Below, one piece after another: positions 49,851 through 61,923 of a stretch of DNA of 64,000 bases (the stretch's first letter is position 1; each line of letters starts with the position of its first letter). The notes beneath the pieces were generated by a model. The model did no database searches. It was not told the origin of the DNA and was given only the letters and a program-made list of their open reading frames with translations. Source of the DNA: Combretum micranthum. Its lineage: Eukaryota; Streptophyta; Magnoliopsida; Myrtales; Combretaceae. The DNA lies in contig JAMXBD010004350.1 of the NCBI GenBank assembly GCA_024138025.1, positions 1 through 64,000 on the forward strand. Reading direction: 5' to 3'. Both the position numbers and the translations under genes were made by a program.

Positions 49851-50884
49851 ATCCAAAATCAAGATCGGAATCGGAATCGGAATCGAAATCGGAACCCGCA
49901 CCCAGGACAAAGTGTAAGGGATTTTGCCCCGCTACCACCACCATCTACAGATTATCGGGAAGTGACTGCTGAGGCCGCAGCCCCACAAGAGGAGCATTCT
50001 TACAATGCACCCTAACTACCACCTCCACCTCCACCTTATAGAAGGCTTCACCGAAGCTCTCTACCGAATTTTATAAAGAGCAATCGGTATTTTAATGGAG
50101 CTTTCGGTAAACCTGACGAAGTAGAAGATTGGCTGGCTTAAGTTGAGCGCTTCTTTACAGCTTTTGAGATTCCATCATATCTCCAGTTGGAATATGGAAC
50201 TTATATGCTAAGATATAATGCAAGAGTCTGGTGGAAATCTAAAAAAAGGAGCTTAGCCCCACCTATCACGTGGGAGTCTTTCCGCAGAGAATTATTGGAA
50301 ACTATTTTCCTTCCTGTCTGAGAGTGAAATTCAGTGCCAACTTCCTGCATATTAAGCAGAGGGGTAGAACAATAGAGCAGTATGAGACCAAGTTCACTCA
50401 TCCGCTACAATATGCACCTGAATCTTTCAAGAATAGCGAAGAGCTAAAGAAGCAAGTATTTTTTAGAGTTCTAGACAAGGACCTAAGGATTAAGCTAAAG
50501 GAGTTTGGAATAAAAACCTACCTTGAGTTGGTAGAAAAAACTCGGGTAATTGAAGGAGCAAAGAATAGGAAGTACTTGGAGCCTAACAAGAGAGTGTTTG
50601 GAAAGAGGCCGTTCGACGCCTCGAGTTTAGGGTTTGAAGGAAAGAGGTATAAGCCCTACCATGGGTTTAAGGACAATGCTAGTAGGAGGCCAAATCAGTC
50701 AAAGGCCAATATCACTTGCTGGAAGTGTAAAGAGGCCCATGACCCTAGGCAGTGTCCGCAGTTGAGAAATAAGTGTTACTATTGTGGTGAATCTAGCCAC
50801 ATGGTCTATGCTTGTCCAAAGAAGATAGCAGTGACCTGCTTTATCTGCAAGGAAAAAGGACATTTGGCCACAGAATGCTCGTAG
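49851..50884 (+). pseudogene. gag: Gypsy gag: capsid domain and three zinc knuckles
   Basis: A low-complexity start (Arg-Asn repeat from AATCGG hexamers, then Pro-rich) is followed by a capsid core: GKPDEVEDWLA-stop-VERFF and ARVWWKS. Stops lie at about 50013 and 50139 and a frameshift near 50300. The next frame (50270-50884) runs LRVKFSANFLHIKQRGRTIE, then a basic linker, then three knuckles: CWKCKEAHDPRQC (one residue short), CYYCGESSHMVYAC and CFICKEKGHLATEC (both CX2CX4HX4C). It would package RNA in virus-like particles. It ends at TAG 50882-50884. Confidence 0.85.
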
Positions 50885-51229
50885 AGAAAGAGCGTGGCAG
50901 CCTGACCTTTTGGAACACCGGGCAATACAAGCACTATGAGATCTGGAAGTAAGAGTGGAAGTCGTGTAACATCAGCCATGCATAGGATAAGGCTCTACAA
51001 TTTTGAAGGCCAGTGGATGGTTGAAGAAGACGATGATGAGGAAATGGAAATGGAACTGGTAGCTATGAACTATGGTAGCAGTGATGATGTCGGCTTAGTC
51101 ACAGATTAGTCACAAAACCTTTTTTAAAGTTAAAATTTCCTTAATTGCCAGTTTTTGTAAAAACTTAAAACTTGTAAAAAGAAAATTTAAAACTCTAAAC
51201 AAGATAAATAAGTTGCAAGAGCAACGTAG

Positions 51230-51900
51230 GATCGAGTAGGGATGGACATTTGTTGAACACAGGACACACATTGGTGAATGAAAATGAGCCTTGTGTTTTA
51301 TTTGACACAGGAGCAACCCACTCGTTTGTCACCACTAGTTTGGCTGGACGACTTGGGTTACGAATAGCCACGACCACCGCTAGCCCAAAGATTAAGACAC
51401 CTACAGGAAGTATCATGTTGACCTAGGAAATGTTAAAGGATTGTCCATTAGAGATTCAAGGACACCTCTCCAAAAGTGATCTAATAGTATTGGAGATGAA
51501 TAAGTGTGAAGTCATACTTGGCATGACTTGGTTAAGCAAGGTTAAAGCTATAGCGGATTACCAAAAGAAAGAAGTAAACTTCAATGATCAATCAGGGAAA
51601 GGAGTAGAGTTTGTTGGAGAGACCATAGTCCTAAGAAAACATAGGTTAAATTCTTTCGAGTTGATGATGGAAGATGAAGAAGTAGTGCCTATTGAGGGTA
51701 TTCCAGATGAGGAGGAAACTTGGGAAGACAAAGATATACTAGTTGTGAATGATTATTTGGATGTATTTCCAGAAGTATTATCTAGGTTACCCCTGAAAAG
51801 AGAAATTGATTTTGAAATTGTTTTGGCTCCAGAAGTCGAACCAATATCTAAGGCACCATACCGGATGGCACCGGTTGAGTTAAAAGAGCTAAAGACCTAG
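51230..51900 (+). pseudogene. Gypsy aspartic protease and linker to RT
   Basis: The active site is intact in sequence: CVLFDTGATHSFV near 51293-51330. After a TAG near 51424 the frame 51430-51900 continues with KCEVILGMTWLSKVKAIADY, the usual LGMDWL motif of plant gypsy proteases, then an acidic linker and the start of RT (EPISKAPYRMAPVELKELK) before TAG 51898-51900. Role in the living element: processing of Gag-Pol. Confidence 0.8.
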
Positions 51901-52500
51901 TTACGGGAACTTTTAGATCAAAAATTCATAAGATTGAGTGTAGTGCCATAGGGCGCACCTGTTCTGTTTATGAAGAAGCAGGACTGGTCTATCAGGTTAT
52001 GTATTGATTATCGTAAGCTAAACAAGGTTACAATCAAGAATCGATACCCCTTACCTAGGATTGATGATTCGTTTGATCAGCTTCAAGGAGCGTGTGTGTT
52101 TTCATGCATTGATTTACGCTCAAGGTATCACCAACTAAGAATAAAGCCTGAAGATGTGCCAAAGATGGCTTTTCGTACCTGTTATGGACATTATGAATTC
52201 CTAGTGATGCCATTTGGACTGACCAATGCACCAGCTGCACTTATGGATCTCATGAACAAGGTCTACAAACCACTTTTGCATAAGTGTGTAATAGTTTTTA
52301 TTGATGACATTTTGATCTACTCCAAGAGCAAGGAACAACATGAGGAACTTCTTCGGATGGCATTACAAACTTTGAAGGAAAACAAACTATACGCCAAATT
52401 ATCCAAATGTGACTTTTGGCTGGATAAAATATATTTTCTAGGACATGTTGTGACAGAAGAAGGAATATCAGTTGAGCCTGAAAAGATTAAGGCTGTAGTG
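51901..52500 (+). pseudogene. Gypsy reverse transcriptase domain
   Basis: A TAG near 51950 precedes a long open frame (51970-52971). Motifs in order: [34 protein letters not shown] (first catalytic Asp; usual FSKIDLRSGYHQ, with Gly to Arg), [17 protein letters not shown], and [14 protein letters not shown], the catalytic FIDD box. The fingers-palm order is complete. This is the best-preserved part of the element and the clearest phylogenetic marker in it. Confidence 0.92.
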
Positions 52501-53231
52501 GATTGGAAGCAACCACAAACAGTAATCGAAGTCAGAAGCTTCTTAGGATTGGCTGGTTATTATCGCAAGTTTATAAAAGAATTTTCAAAGATAGCTAAGC
52601 CCCTAACTCAATTGACACAAAAGAGTGAAAAGTTTGTCTGGACTTACAAGCGGGAGCAGAGTTTCCAAGAGTTAAAGCAACGGTTGGTAGCGGCACCAAT
52701 CTTAGTCCTGTCAGACCCGAAAAAGCCTTATACTGTGCATAGTGACGCTTTAACGAATGGCCTTAGATGTATACTAATGCAAGAAGGGAAAGTTATTGCC
52801 TATGTCTCTCGACAATTGAGACCTCATGAGCAGAACTATCCTACTCATGATCTGGAGTTGGCCGCAGTAGTCTTTGCCTTAAAACTTTGGAGACATTATC
52901 CGTGTGGACAAAAGTGTGAAGTATACACGGATCAAAAAGTCTTAAGTATTTATTCACACAGAGGGAATTAAACACGAGGCAAAGAAGATGGTTGGAACTA
53001 ATAAAGGACTATGATTTGGGAATCAATTACTATCCAGGGAAAGTAAATGCAGTTGCAAATGCCCTAAGCCAGAAAAATTATGGAGAGATAGCTGCTCTGA
53101 TCACAAGTCAAAAAGATCTAATAAGAGATTTTGAGAAACTAATGATCGAGTTCGTAGGGAAAAGTGTGGATCTTGAAATAGCTAATTTGGTATTGGAACT
53201 GACCTTGATCGAAAGAATCAAAGAAGTCTAA
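52501..53231 (+). pseudogene. Gypsy RNase H region with a frameshift
   Basis: [19 protein letters not shown] links RT to RNase H. The domain then shows [14 protein letters not shown] (usual VYCDAS..GLG), [20 protein letters not shown] and [12 protein letters not shown] (usual YTDHKSL). A frameshift near 52950 moves the rest ([30 protein letters not shown]) to the frame 52992-53231. Catalytic acidic positions are mostly kept, but the break removes the full domain. Confidence 0.85.
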
Positions 53232-54430
53232 AGGTATGATGAAATAATACAAAAGATTAAAAAGGAGATTCGAGAAGGAAAATACCTAGACTTTGCAGTA
53301 GACGGAGAAGAAGTGGTCAGGATGAAGGGCAGATTATGTGTGCCCGAAGATATGGAGCTGAGAAAGGAGATAATGAGTGAAGCCCACGACTCTGGCTACA
53401 TTGTGCATCCTGAAGGTACCAAGATGTTCCAGGACTTGAAAAGCTACTACTAGTAGAATGGTATGAAAATAGATGTAGCAGAGTATGTAATGAAGTGCCC
53501 AGTTTCCCAACAAGTAAAAGTGGAATACCAAAGGCCAGGAGGATTATTAAAGCCTTTACCCATCCCTAAATGGAAGTAGGATCAGATATCTATGGACTTT
53601 GTGTGTGCTTTTCCAAGGACTTCTTTAGGTTGTGACGTAGTGTGGGTAATAATAGATTGGTTAACTAAGCCAGCGCACTTTCTACCTATCAATATGGTAT
53701 ATTCAATGGACAAGTTAGCTAAGATCTACATTCGAGAGATTATACAGCTACTCGGCATACCAGCAGGGATCATTTCAGATCGGGACCCGAGATTCGTGTC
53801 CAAGTTCTAGATAAGTCTACAAAAGAGTGTTGCTACAAAGTTGCACTTTAGTACTGCCTACCACCTTCAGACAGATGGATAGTATGAGCAGACGATCCAA
53901 ACCCTGGAAGACATGTTAAGAGCTTGTGTTTTGAAATTTAAGGAGAACTGGGATAACCATATACCACTCATCGAGTCCGCCTTCAATAATAGCTATCACT
54001 CAATCATTTAGATGTGACCCTATGAAGCTTTATATGGATGGTGTTGTAGGTCCCCTTTGTTTTGGGATGATGTGGAAAAGCTTGCTATCGGACCAGAACT
54101 GGTACAAGAGGCAGCCGATAAGGTGAGAATCATTCAGCATAAAATGAAAGAAGCCCAAGATAGACAAAAGAGTTGGGCATGTTTGAAAAGAAGAGAACTT
54201 GAATTTCAAGTGGGCGACCATGTGTACCTGAAGGTAAATTTGATCAAAAGTATAAGGAGAATACGTACATAAGGAAAGTTGAGCCCGAGATACATTGGAC
54301 TTTCAAATTTTTGGAAAGAGTCGAAGATCTAACGTACTGGCTGGCCTTGCCACCGAGCTTATCGGGAGTCCATAATGTGTTCCATATGTCGGTACTAACG
54401 AAATATGTACCTGACCCCAACTGGAATCCA
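53232..54430 (+). pseudogene. Gypsy integrase: HHCC, DDE core and C-terminal part
   Basis: HHCC remnant: AHDSGYIVHPEGTKM then MKCPVSQQVK, where the second Cys is Ser. Core: SMDFVCAFPRTSLG (first Asp), GIISDRDPRFVSKF (second Asp) and QTLEDMLRAC (Glu). Stops occur near 53452, 53578, 53808, 53881 and 54009. The C-terminal DNA-binding part follows (54057-54272; RELEFQVGDHVYLKV), then LGPRY-like and LPPxLSGVHNVFHVS-like remnants to 54420. It would have inserted cDNA into chromatin. Confidence 0.85.
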
Positions 54431-54435
54431 TTTAG

Positions 54436-54603
54436 TTAAAAGAAAATCTCAGTTATGAAGAACATCCGGAGAATTCTAGATAAGAAAACCCAAAAGTTAC
54501 GGAATAAAGAAATTCGGTATGTGAAAGTGTTATGGAAAAATCATGCCTTCGAGGAAGCAACTTGGGAAGCCGAAGAGGAAATCCAAAGGAAGTACCCCTA
54601 GTT
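54436..54603 (+). pseudogene. Chromodomain-like C-terminus of the integrase
   Basis: Reads ILDKKTQKLRNKEIRYVKVL, then WKNHAFEEATWEAEEEIQRK, then YP-stop-LFE. The W...EEATWE core matches the C-terminal tail of plant Tekay/Del chromoviruses, which is thought to steer insertion to heterochromatin. A TAG replaces a codon in the usual YPHLF ending. Confidence 0.75.
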
Positions 54604-57033
54604 GTTTGAGAAACAAGGTATGTAAGTTTTAGTTTTGAGGACAAAACTCTGTTTACGGTGGGTAGGTTGCAGCCCCAACTTTCTTTGTAAACCAAACTTG
54701 ACTTTGAGAACCGAATCGGAAACCGAAACCCTAAACCAGAATAGTTAGGGTTAGAAAGAAACCCAAAAACCCTAAGTCCAGCTTCACCAAGAAAAAAACC
54801 ATAGAACTTTTGAGAGCAAGTTGATCTAGATTATAGTTCTAAATAATATCTCGAAACATAAAAAGATCGGTTTTTGAGAAATTATCTGTTTTGAACCCGA
54901 TTGAGATCCGTTTCAGAAAACCGGGTCCTGGGACTCGAAATTAGAAAAATATTATGGAATACTCTTCAAGACTGGAATTTAATAAGGAATTCAAAAATAT
55001 ATTAATTATAATTTTTTGGTTTATAAAACTTATAGTTATAGCATTTTTAGCGTATTTTCTTTACTAACCGGTAATTTAATTGTCTAATCTATTGTTCATT
55101 ACTATTCACAAGTACAAGCCCATACCCTACTCACACTCACAAGCCATACCCCTACTCTCACATCCTTACACTTCACTCATTACCATTTTCTTTTCCCATG
55201 CAAAATTATCGCATATTATTACACAAATTAATTTTGAAAAATTACACAACACTCTTTCTCTCCCTATCCCTCTCTTAGCCGGCGCTACCCCCTCCCATTT
55301 TCCCTCTCATTTGTTTTATTTTTATCCTTTTATTTATTCACACAAACCCTAATACCTCTCTCTATATATACCATTTTATGCCTTCTCATTTATACTTCTA
55401 TTCTCTTTCTTCATTTTCACTTTTGGAAATTTTTTTACAAACCCTCTCTTTTTTTTTTTTTCTCTCTTGGCCGTGAGTCCCTCTATCACACACACACTCA
55501 TACACATTTTTTTTCTTCAAGTTCTCTTGTCTTACAAGCTTAATATGTATAGATCTATACACTATCATCATAAAACACATATAATGGCAAGATCATTCTT
55601 GTGTGGATTCACAAAAAACCCCCATGAACTTCATGCTAGGAATGTGAAATCACCAAAACATGATGATTAAGCCATCACAACTTGTGGATCTTATGTTTTA
55701 AGCACATACTTTTGTCATGATCATAATATATGTTCATATAGTGATTATCTTATGTATAAATCTTGCTACTAAATTGTTACCATAATAGTATACTTCATTT
55801 CATGCATCTAACATGATCATCATACTAAGATCTAGCTTCTAAACATCCATCCTTTACATGTCATTTGAGATCTCATGCATTTATTTTGTTTAGAATGAAT
55901 AAATGGCCATAAAGATTTTGTCTTATGTAAATAAATGTTTTTTTTTAAGTTAGGATATTTATGAAGATGAGTCAAAAAGCTCAAGAGCAAATTTTGTTTC
56001 ATCAAAATAAACTTTTGTATTTTTGGATGAAAAAAGAGCTATATTTTGAAAACCTATTTTTCAACTCAAAAACATGAGTTTTATATGAAAAATAAAGAGC
56101 TTATGAAATAGGTGTCAATAAGAGGTGATTTTGATAAGTTAATGGTAGATCTACTAACAGATATTTGTCAAACAAGCAATATTTACAAGATAGAAAAATT
56201 TGGGTCTTATGTTAGTTACATGAAATTCGTAACTAGGAAAAGATGGTGTGCAAACACCTATTTTTCAAATCCAAAATGGAAGTTTTATCAAGGAAATGAA
56301 GTCCTTAGGAGACAGGATTAGTAGAGCCTTAATTTTTAAAGTATTAAATGAGTTTTTCTTAAAGAAATCATCTCAAAATCATTTTTACAAAAATTCGGAT
56401 CTAGGAATAGCCCATGATTAAACATTTGTTTACAAAGTGTAAAATGAGGATTTTTATTGAAAAATGAAAACCTTAAGGAATAGATATAGTAAAGACTTAA
56501 TTTTAGCGAGAATAAATAAATTTTATTAAGAAAAATCTCTAAAACAAGTGTGATTTGTTAAGAACACAAAACTAGTCTTGCTAAGTTAGGTATTCATGAC
56601 ATCTTGTAAAGTAGAAGCTTTCTAAAGATATTCTTCTAATAGAATATCATCAAGAACATACATATAGGAAGCTCATAACATACCACTCATGATAGTAACT
56701 TGTTAATAGTACATGCATAATTGGCATGGATAGTAGAAACATCATAATTCTTCACAAAAGCAATTTCGAAAATGGATGTTTGGCTGCTTATCAGAACTTT
56801 TCGAGACTTAAAAGTTTTAAAAATTGAGATATTATATTATAATTAGATAGATCTTTCAAAGTAGATAGGAATCGGTATATAATTTGCGAAATTGTAAGTT
56901 AAAATGACCAAGTTATGGCCATTTTAAGTTGGAATTTCCATTAGTGACGAGAATTACGAACTTAATAGTTTTTATAAAATAAAACGGATTAGATATGAGT
57001 TGAAATACTCATTTGGGTATTTCTTTCATTTAG

Positions 57034-57102
57034 GTGACTTGGATCTCGAGGATTCGTTACCACCAGACTATTATTACTAAGAGACCAGCGACCTATGGCA
57101 AA
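57034..57102 (+). other. LTR mini-exon (copy in the chromovirus 3' LTR)
   Basis: Acceptor TTTCATTTAG, frame DLDLEDSLPPDYYY ending at TAA 57078-57080, then ATG 57095-57097 (ATGGCAAA) directly before GTGAGT. Length is 69 nt. This copy belongs to an element with identifiable pol. Confidence 0.55.
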
Positions 57103-57572
57103 GTGAGTATTACTTCCTAATTTCATTTATTGATTGTGTTTGTAGTGATTAGTTGCATTAGAATATGAGGGAAAAGATAAAAATAGATTTGCATGATGGG
57201 AATTATGGGGGATTATGTATGCTTGTTGATTAGTTGAGAAATTGTATTAAGAACATCAGAACCGGGTGATTAACTTATATTTGTTAAGATATTATAGGAT
57301 TGATTGTCTGTGAGATTAGTTGATCACCTAAAAAATGGTACTAATAATTATTTGGATTGATAATTAACATGGAAATAATCACTTTACGATGGGGATGGAG
57401 CATTAGCATATGTTGGTTACCCGTGATCCATAAACGGCTAAAAGTTGGTTGTTCGTGATCTATAAACGACATAAGTTGATCACCCATGATCCATGAACGA
57501 CACATTAACTCAATGGTAGTACCATAGTATTCGTTAATCTGCTAACCCCGAATGGAGGGCATAAATCCAATC

Positions 57573-57598
57573 ACATATGATTTCTGCTGATCATATGT
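57573..57598 (+). other. Conserved LTR hairpin 1
   Basis: ACATATGAT and ATCATATGT form a 9-bp stem with an 8-nt loop. Hairpin 2 (AAGCTA-GTG-TAGCTT, 57695-57709) follows after about 100 bp. Confidence 0.45.
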
Positions 57599-58134
57599 CT
57601 TGTTTGTTCATGTTTTTGAATTATTCCATATGGTTGAATAAATAACTTGATTGAATAAATTGTTATAAATGTCTTTATGGAAGTATTCACTCACAAGCTA
57701 GTGTAGCTTACGCCCCCACAGCATTTTTTTATTGCAGTTTTCATATATTTAGCTAAGGCCGAGGCATTCTAACCGAGCAGGTACAGGAAATAGGAGTTTC
57801 CTTTAGAAGTTTGTGTTCAATTTTGTATAGACTTCCATAAGAAACCCTAATACTTACCGGATGACTGTAAAGGACCACTTTTAAACTTAATATTCTTTTG
57901 CGGGAGAATACCCCTTGAATTTTTGTAATTGATTATGTGGACTTACGGTTTTATATTCCGATGCTTATAGTATGTCAAATTAAACTATTTATCTCTATTG
58001 GTTCATATATTCTATTGTTGTAAAGGTACGCCTTGCATCTGTACGACACTTTGGAATGATTGTGGTAGTAATTCCTAAGTCTTATATAGCATGCGGTAGA
58101 CTGTTACGTTTAGAGTATCCTATGAGGTGTGACA

Positions 58135-59420
58135 TATACCTCTTATTTTATAAAACCATTTAGAAAAGCACTATTCACATCCATTTGGAAAAATTTATAA
58201 TTTTTATAACATGCATACGCAAGTATCAAACGAATTGCCTCTAATCTAGCAATAAGTGCATATGTTTCACCAAAGTCAATTCCTTCTTCTTATGAATAAA
58301 TTCGTTTTTAAACACCAATTTAGTTCTAATTACAGATTTTCCTTTAGGTATAGGTACCAAATTTCATACATTATTTCTTTGAAAATTGATTTAACTCATC
58401 TTGCAAGGCAATTATCCAACTATTATCATTCAAATCTTCATCAACATTGTTAGGTTCAAACTCATATAACAAGGCAAAGTGACTTTTAAAATCTCATAAA
58501 CCAGCTCTTGTTTTAACATCGGACTGAACGTTACCTATTATTTGTTTAAGAGGATGAGCAAATTTATCTCCAAGCCTTAGAAGTTTTTGGTTCAGATTCT
58601 TTAGGTTCTGGAGTACCTTTTGTATTATTCGTTAGAATATGTTCCGGGTGACCAAATCCCTGAGTTTTAATAACTAGTGCTTCGGACTTTATTTCTAGGC
58701 TAGATTCTTCTTTATATTTGGATTCCCTTTCATCATCGGTCTCATCATCCTTTATGTCTTCAACAAACTTAACATTAATTGATTCTTCAATAGTTTTAGA
58801 AGACTTATTAAACATCCGATAAGCATGACTATTCAATGAATATCCCAAAAATATAGCTTCATCAAATCTTTCATTAAACTTACCAAGATAAAGAGCATTC
58901 CTTTTTAAAAAACACTTAGAACTAAACAAATGAAAATAAGAAACGTTAGGCTTCTTACCTTAAAAGAGTTTATAAGTAGTCCATGATGTCATAGGCCAAA
59001 TGTATACTCTATGGATGATATAGTAAGCTGTTAACACTACTTCTGTCTAGAAATACTCAGCAATTTCACTTTCATTTAATATAGATCTAGTCATTTATTG
59101 CAAAGTTCTATTCGTACATTCCACGATTCCATTTTTTTAGGGGTTTATGGAGCTAAGAAATTGTGAGATATGCCTTGTTCTTCACAAAAACTTATAAAAT
59201 GTGCATTTCGAAACTCTTTTCTATGGTCAGTCAGAAGACTAATTATGGAAATTCCCTTTTAATTTTGAACTTTTTTTTTGCAATTTTTTTAAAAGAATCA
59301 AAAGTATCGCTTTTTTTTTTTTTGCCATCCAAAAGTATTGCTTTTATGTCGCAAGAATATAACCTAGGTATATCTTGAAAAGCCATCAACAATAACAAGT
59401 CCATATTTACTACCACCCAT
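58135..59420 (-). pseudogene. Copia integrase core, linker and start of RT
   Basis: Minus-strand reading: YGLVIVDGFSRYT (first catalytic Asp), LLTDHRKEF (usual SDHGGEF; second Asp), FCEEQGISHNFLAP-stop-TPKK (usual APRTPQQNG), then RGMYEQNFA at the usual vERKNR site. The open frame 58929-58564 has FDEAIFLGYSLNSHAYRMFN and TIEESINVKFVE, the conserved copia linker. Further on are RT-like words (VPIPKGKSVIRTKLVFKNE and FQMDVNSAFLNGFIK near 58140-58170). Lesions include stops at several conserved positions. Confidence 0.85.
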
Positions 59421-61923
59421 TATAAGCCCCAGAAATTTTCTTCACCTTAGAAACAATGTTTAAGAGCATTAAGTATTGTAGTGAGGTTCCTCATGGTATT
59501 TAAAGATAGCAAAGATAAGATTTTGTGTTTGCAGTTTATTGATTCAGGTTAATGACGAACTAGAATTTCTCAAGGCATGAATGTATCGAATGTTATAGAC
59601 TTAAAAACACATAAAAACCTTAAGTCATTCTACTCATGAAAGGCGCATCAAATGGAGATCAATAACACACAAACTAAAAGACTTAAGCACCTCACAAGCA
59701 CCTCAATTGACCTAGTTTTAAGGATTTCTACAAGATCATAATAAGTTGTTTTTAAGTGGGAACCACATGTTTAAGTGAGGCAATGACACATGGAGCTCTA
59801 TAAGAGTGACATATGGAGAACTACTTGAGCACCACATTGGTGATGCTTGGAGCGCCACTTGTCAAGCTTGGAGAGTGCTAAATGTCAAGTTAAGAAGTAG
59901 CCATTTGTCAAGTCCCTAAGAAGCCATATGTCATCACAACAAGCCTTAGAAGAAACCTACAAAAGAGGAAGCTTGGAACCATGCATCACATGGAGTTTCC
60001 AAATACCTTATCATGTAGCAATTCTAGAAAGACAACATAATACCTACCTAGCATATCATAATCGTGTAGCCCACCATGGATGTGCATGAATTAACATGAA
60101 GGAAAAAATAAACATACTCCCCCATTGCACATCCCCATAACCGTGAGCTCAAAGGAGGATGGATGAGACATAATAACATCACATCACTTTATCATGCAAA
60201 AGAGTGTTCACATTAGGATTTATCAATCTTGCTTCCTATAACCATGACAAGCTATTACTAAATATAGTAAATGGACAATTGGATAACATATGGGGTGCAT
60301 CACATAATGATTACCTAATTCATGTAGCTCATTGTCCAAATTTTTGAACCAAAACTACCTTGAACTAAACTAACATGTGCGGTAATAATAAGTAAGATTC
60401 CAAACTACAAAACAACCCATGTGCGGTTGGAATTCCTATGAAATTGGACAAACATGCCCCTACCCTCTTGAATGACCGTGAACAATTAAAGGCTTCATCA
60501 ACATCATCACAATCCTTAAATGCCCTATAAATACCAAGGAATGTCAATGTGGTCCCATCTATTTCCCAAACCATGCGCCCTATACCCCACAAGATATAAG
60601 TGATAACAACATAATTCCAAAAGCTCTAGCATTATCAAGTTACTCCCACATAACCTACTACACGCCACTCTACATGCCCATAATCATAAGCTAAGAGCAG
60701 CGCACTCACTAATCTTAGGGTCAACATGCATGTGAACTCCACAAGCAAAGGTAAGACATGGTTCCATTCGAGTATCCTTGATCAAAGTTATTAACTAACT
60801 CAATCTATATCCTTTGTTTAGGATCTTGGCAATCTAGAGAGTGAGGTAAAATCCTAGGTTTCTCTTGAATTTAAGTTGATATCATGGGAAATCATATTCT
60901 GTATAACACATGTTCAACATGCACAAGCATGAAAACACGTTTTGAGTTTTAACAAACAAACACGAGAACATCAATAAGAGTACATGACCGTGTAGCATAC
61001 CTAGGAGATGCAACCATATTTTACTTAAAGAACACATAGCATACAACTTGTTAAAGTAATATACATCAAGCCATAGATATGAATCCAAGCCCAAAACTTA
61101 TCGGAATTAGATTATTGAACTAAGTAAAAACTATGATTGATTATGTATGATAAGCTTATCGAATCAAGTCATAATAAGAATGATTCGTGTGTTGATTTCT
61201 TATGCTAAGCTCTACCTATCCTATAAAAGCATAAATGATAAAGGTTAGATGCATGTAGGGTAATGAAGTTCCTTATCTCCATAAACGATTTCAAATGATA
61301 CAAGTTTGTTTGAGTTCAAGAAAACCTATGTCATGAGCCTAACCTCTATAAACAAGTAAAGGAGTCAAATGAAAATCCACATGAGATTAGGAGAACCAAT
61401 GGAATAAACTTAGCTTCAAAACAAGAGAAACATGATGAAACTAAGAATTATAGAGAAAAGTCACTATATAAGTAAAGCAATGAAGTATTTAGTGAATAAC
61501 TTGGAATTTAGCTTTAAGAACCGATATGATTCCTTGAGAAAAATGGAAAAAAAACTTGAACCCCATAAAGTGTAGGATCCAATATGTAAAAATTATATAA
61601 AATGAGCTTTCCAATGCCTGTTTATTTGTAGAAATCCAAGTTAAAACGAGAAAGTTATGATAAAAACAAGATTTTGTTGTATCTTTGGGAATCCAAATTT
61701 GTGCGGGACAAATTTCCTATCATAAATTATTTGAAACATCAAAATAAGATTTGGAATAGATAGTAGACTTCAAGAACTTTGAATTGATTACTCGTATGTT
61801 AAAAACAAACTACAAACGAGCAAATGGCAACAAAAACAGTAAAACTGCAATTAAGTCTTATAAATACTACTATGTTTAGTATCCAATTGTTAGTAATAAA
61901 CACGTTCTTATTATTTCAAATAG

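Larger units (their letters stand above)
49851..58134 (+). mobile_element. 5'-truncated Ty3/gypsy chromovirus-type retrotransposon with 3' LTR
   Basis: Order is gag, protease, RT, RNase H, integrase, chromodomain-like tail, 3' LTR, the gypsy order. The tail (VKVLWKNHAFEEATWEAEEE) resembles the Tekay/Del chromovirus type. Many in-frame stops and several frameshifts show it is dead. The 5' LTR and primer site are missing: recognisable gag starts at about 49850 next to host-locus DNA. It ends at 58134 inside the RT of a minus-strand copia element, so a deletion probably removed its 5' LTR together with the rest of that copia element. Confidence 0.88.
54668..58134 (+). repeat. 3' LTR of the chromovirus, 3467 bp
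   Basis: It begins TGCAGCCCCAAC (TGTAAGCCCC in the sister copy at 63793) after a weak purine tract (GGTGGGTAGGT) and ends ATGAGGTGTGACA. It shares all modules with solo LTR 2323-5765: U3 block with AACCGGTAA (about 55070), C-rich box, TATATATACC near 55363, the conserved block (about 56885-56935), mini-exon 57034-57102, and hairpins 57573-57598 and 57695-57709. This ties the solo LTRs of the window to a gypsy lineage. Confidence 0.9.
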
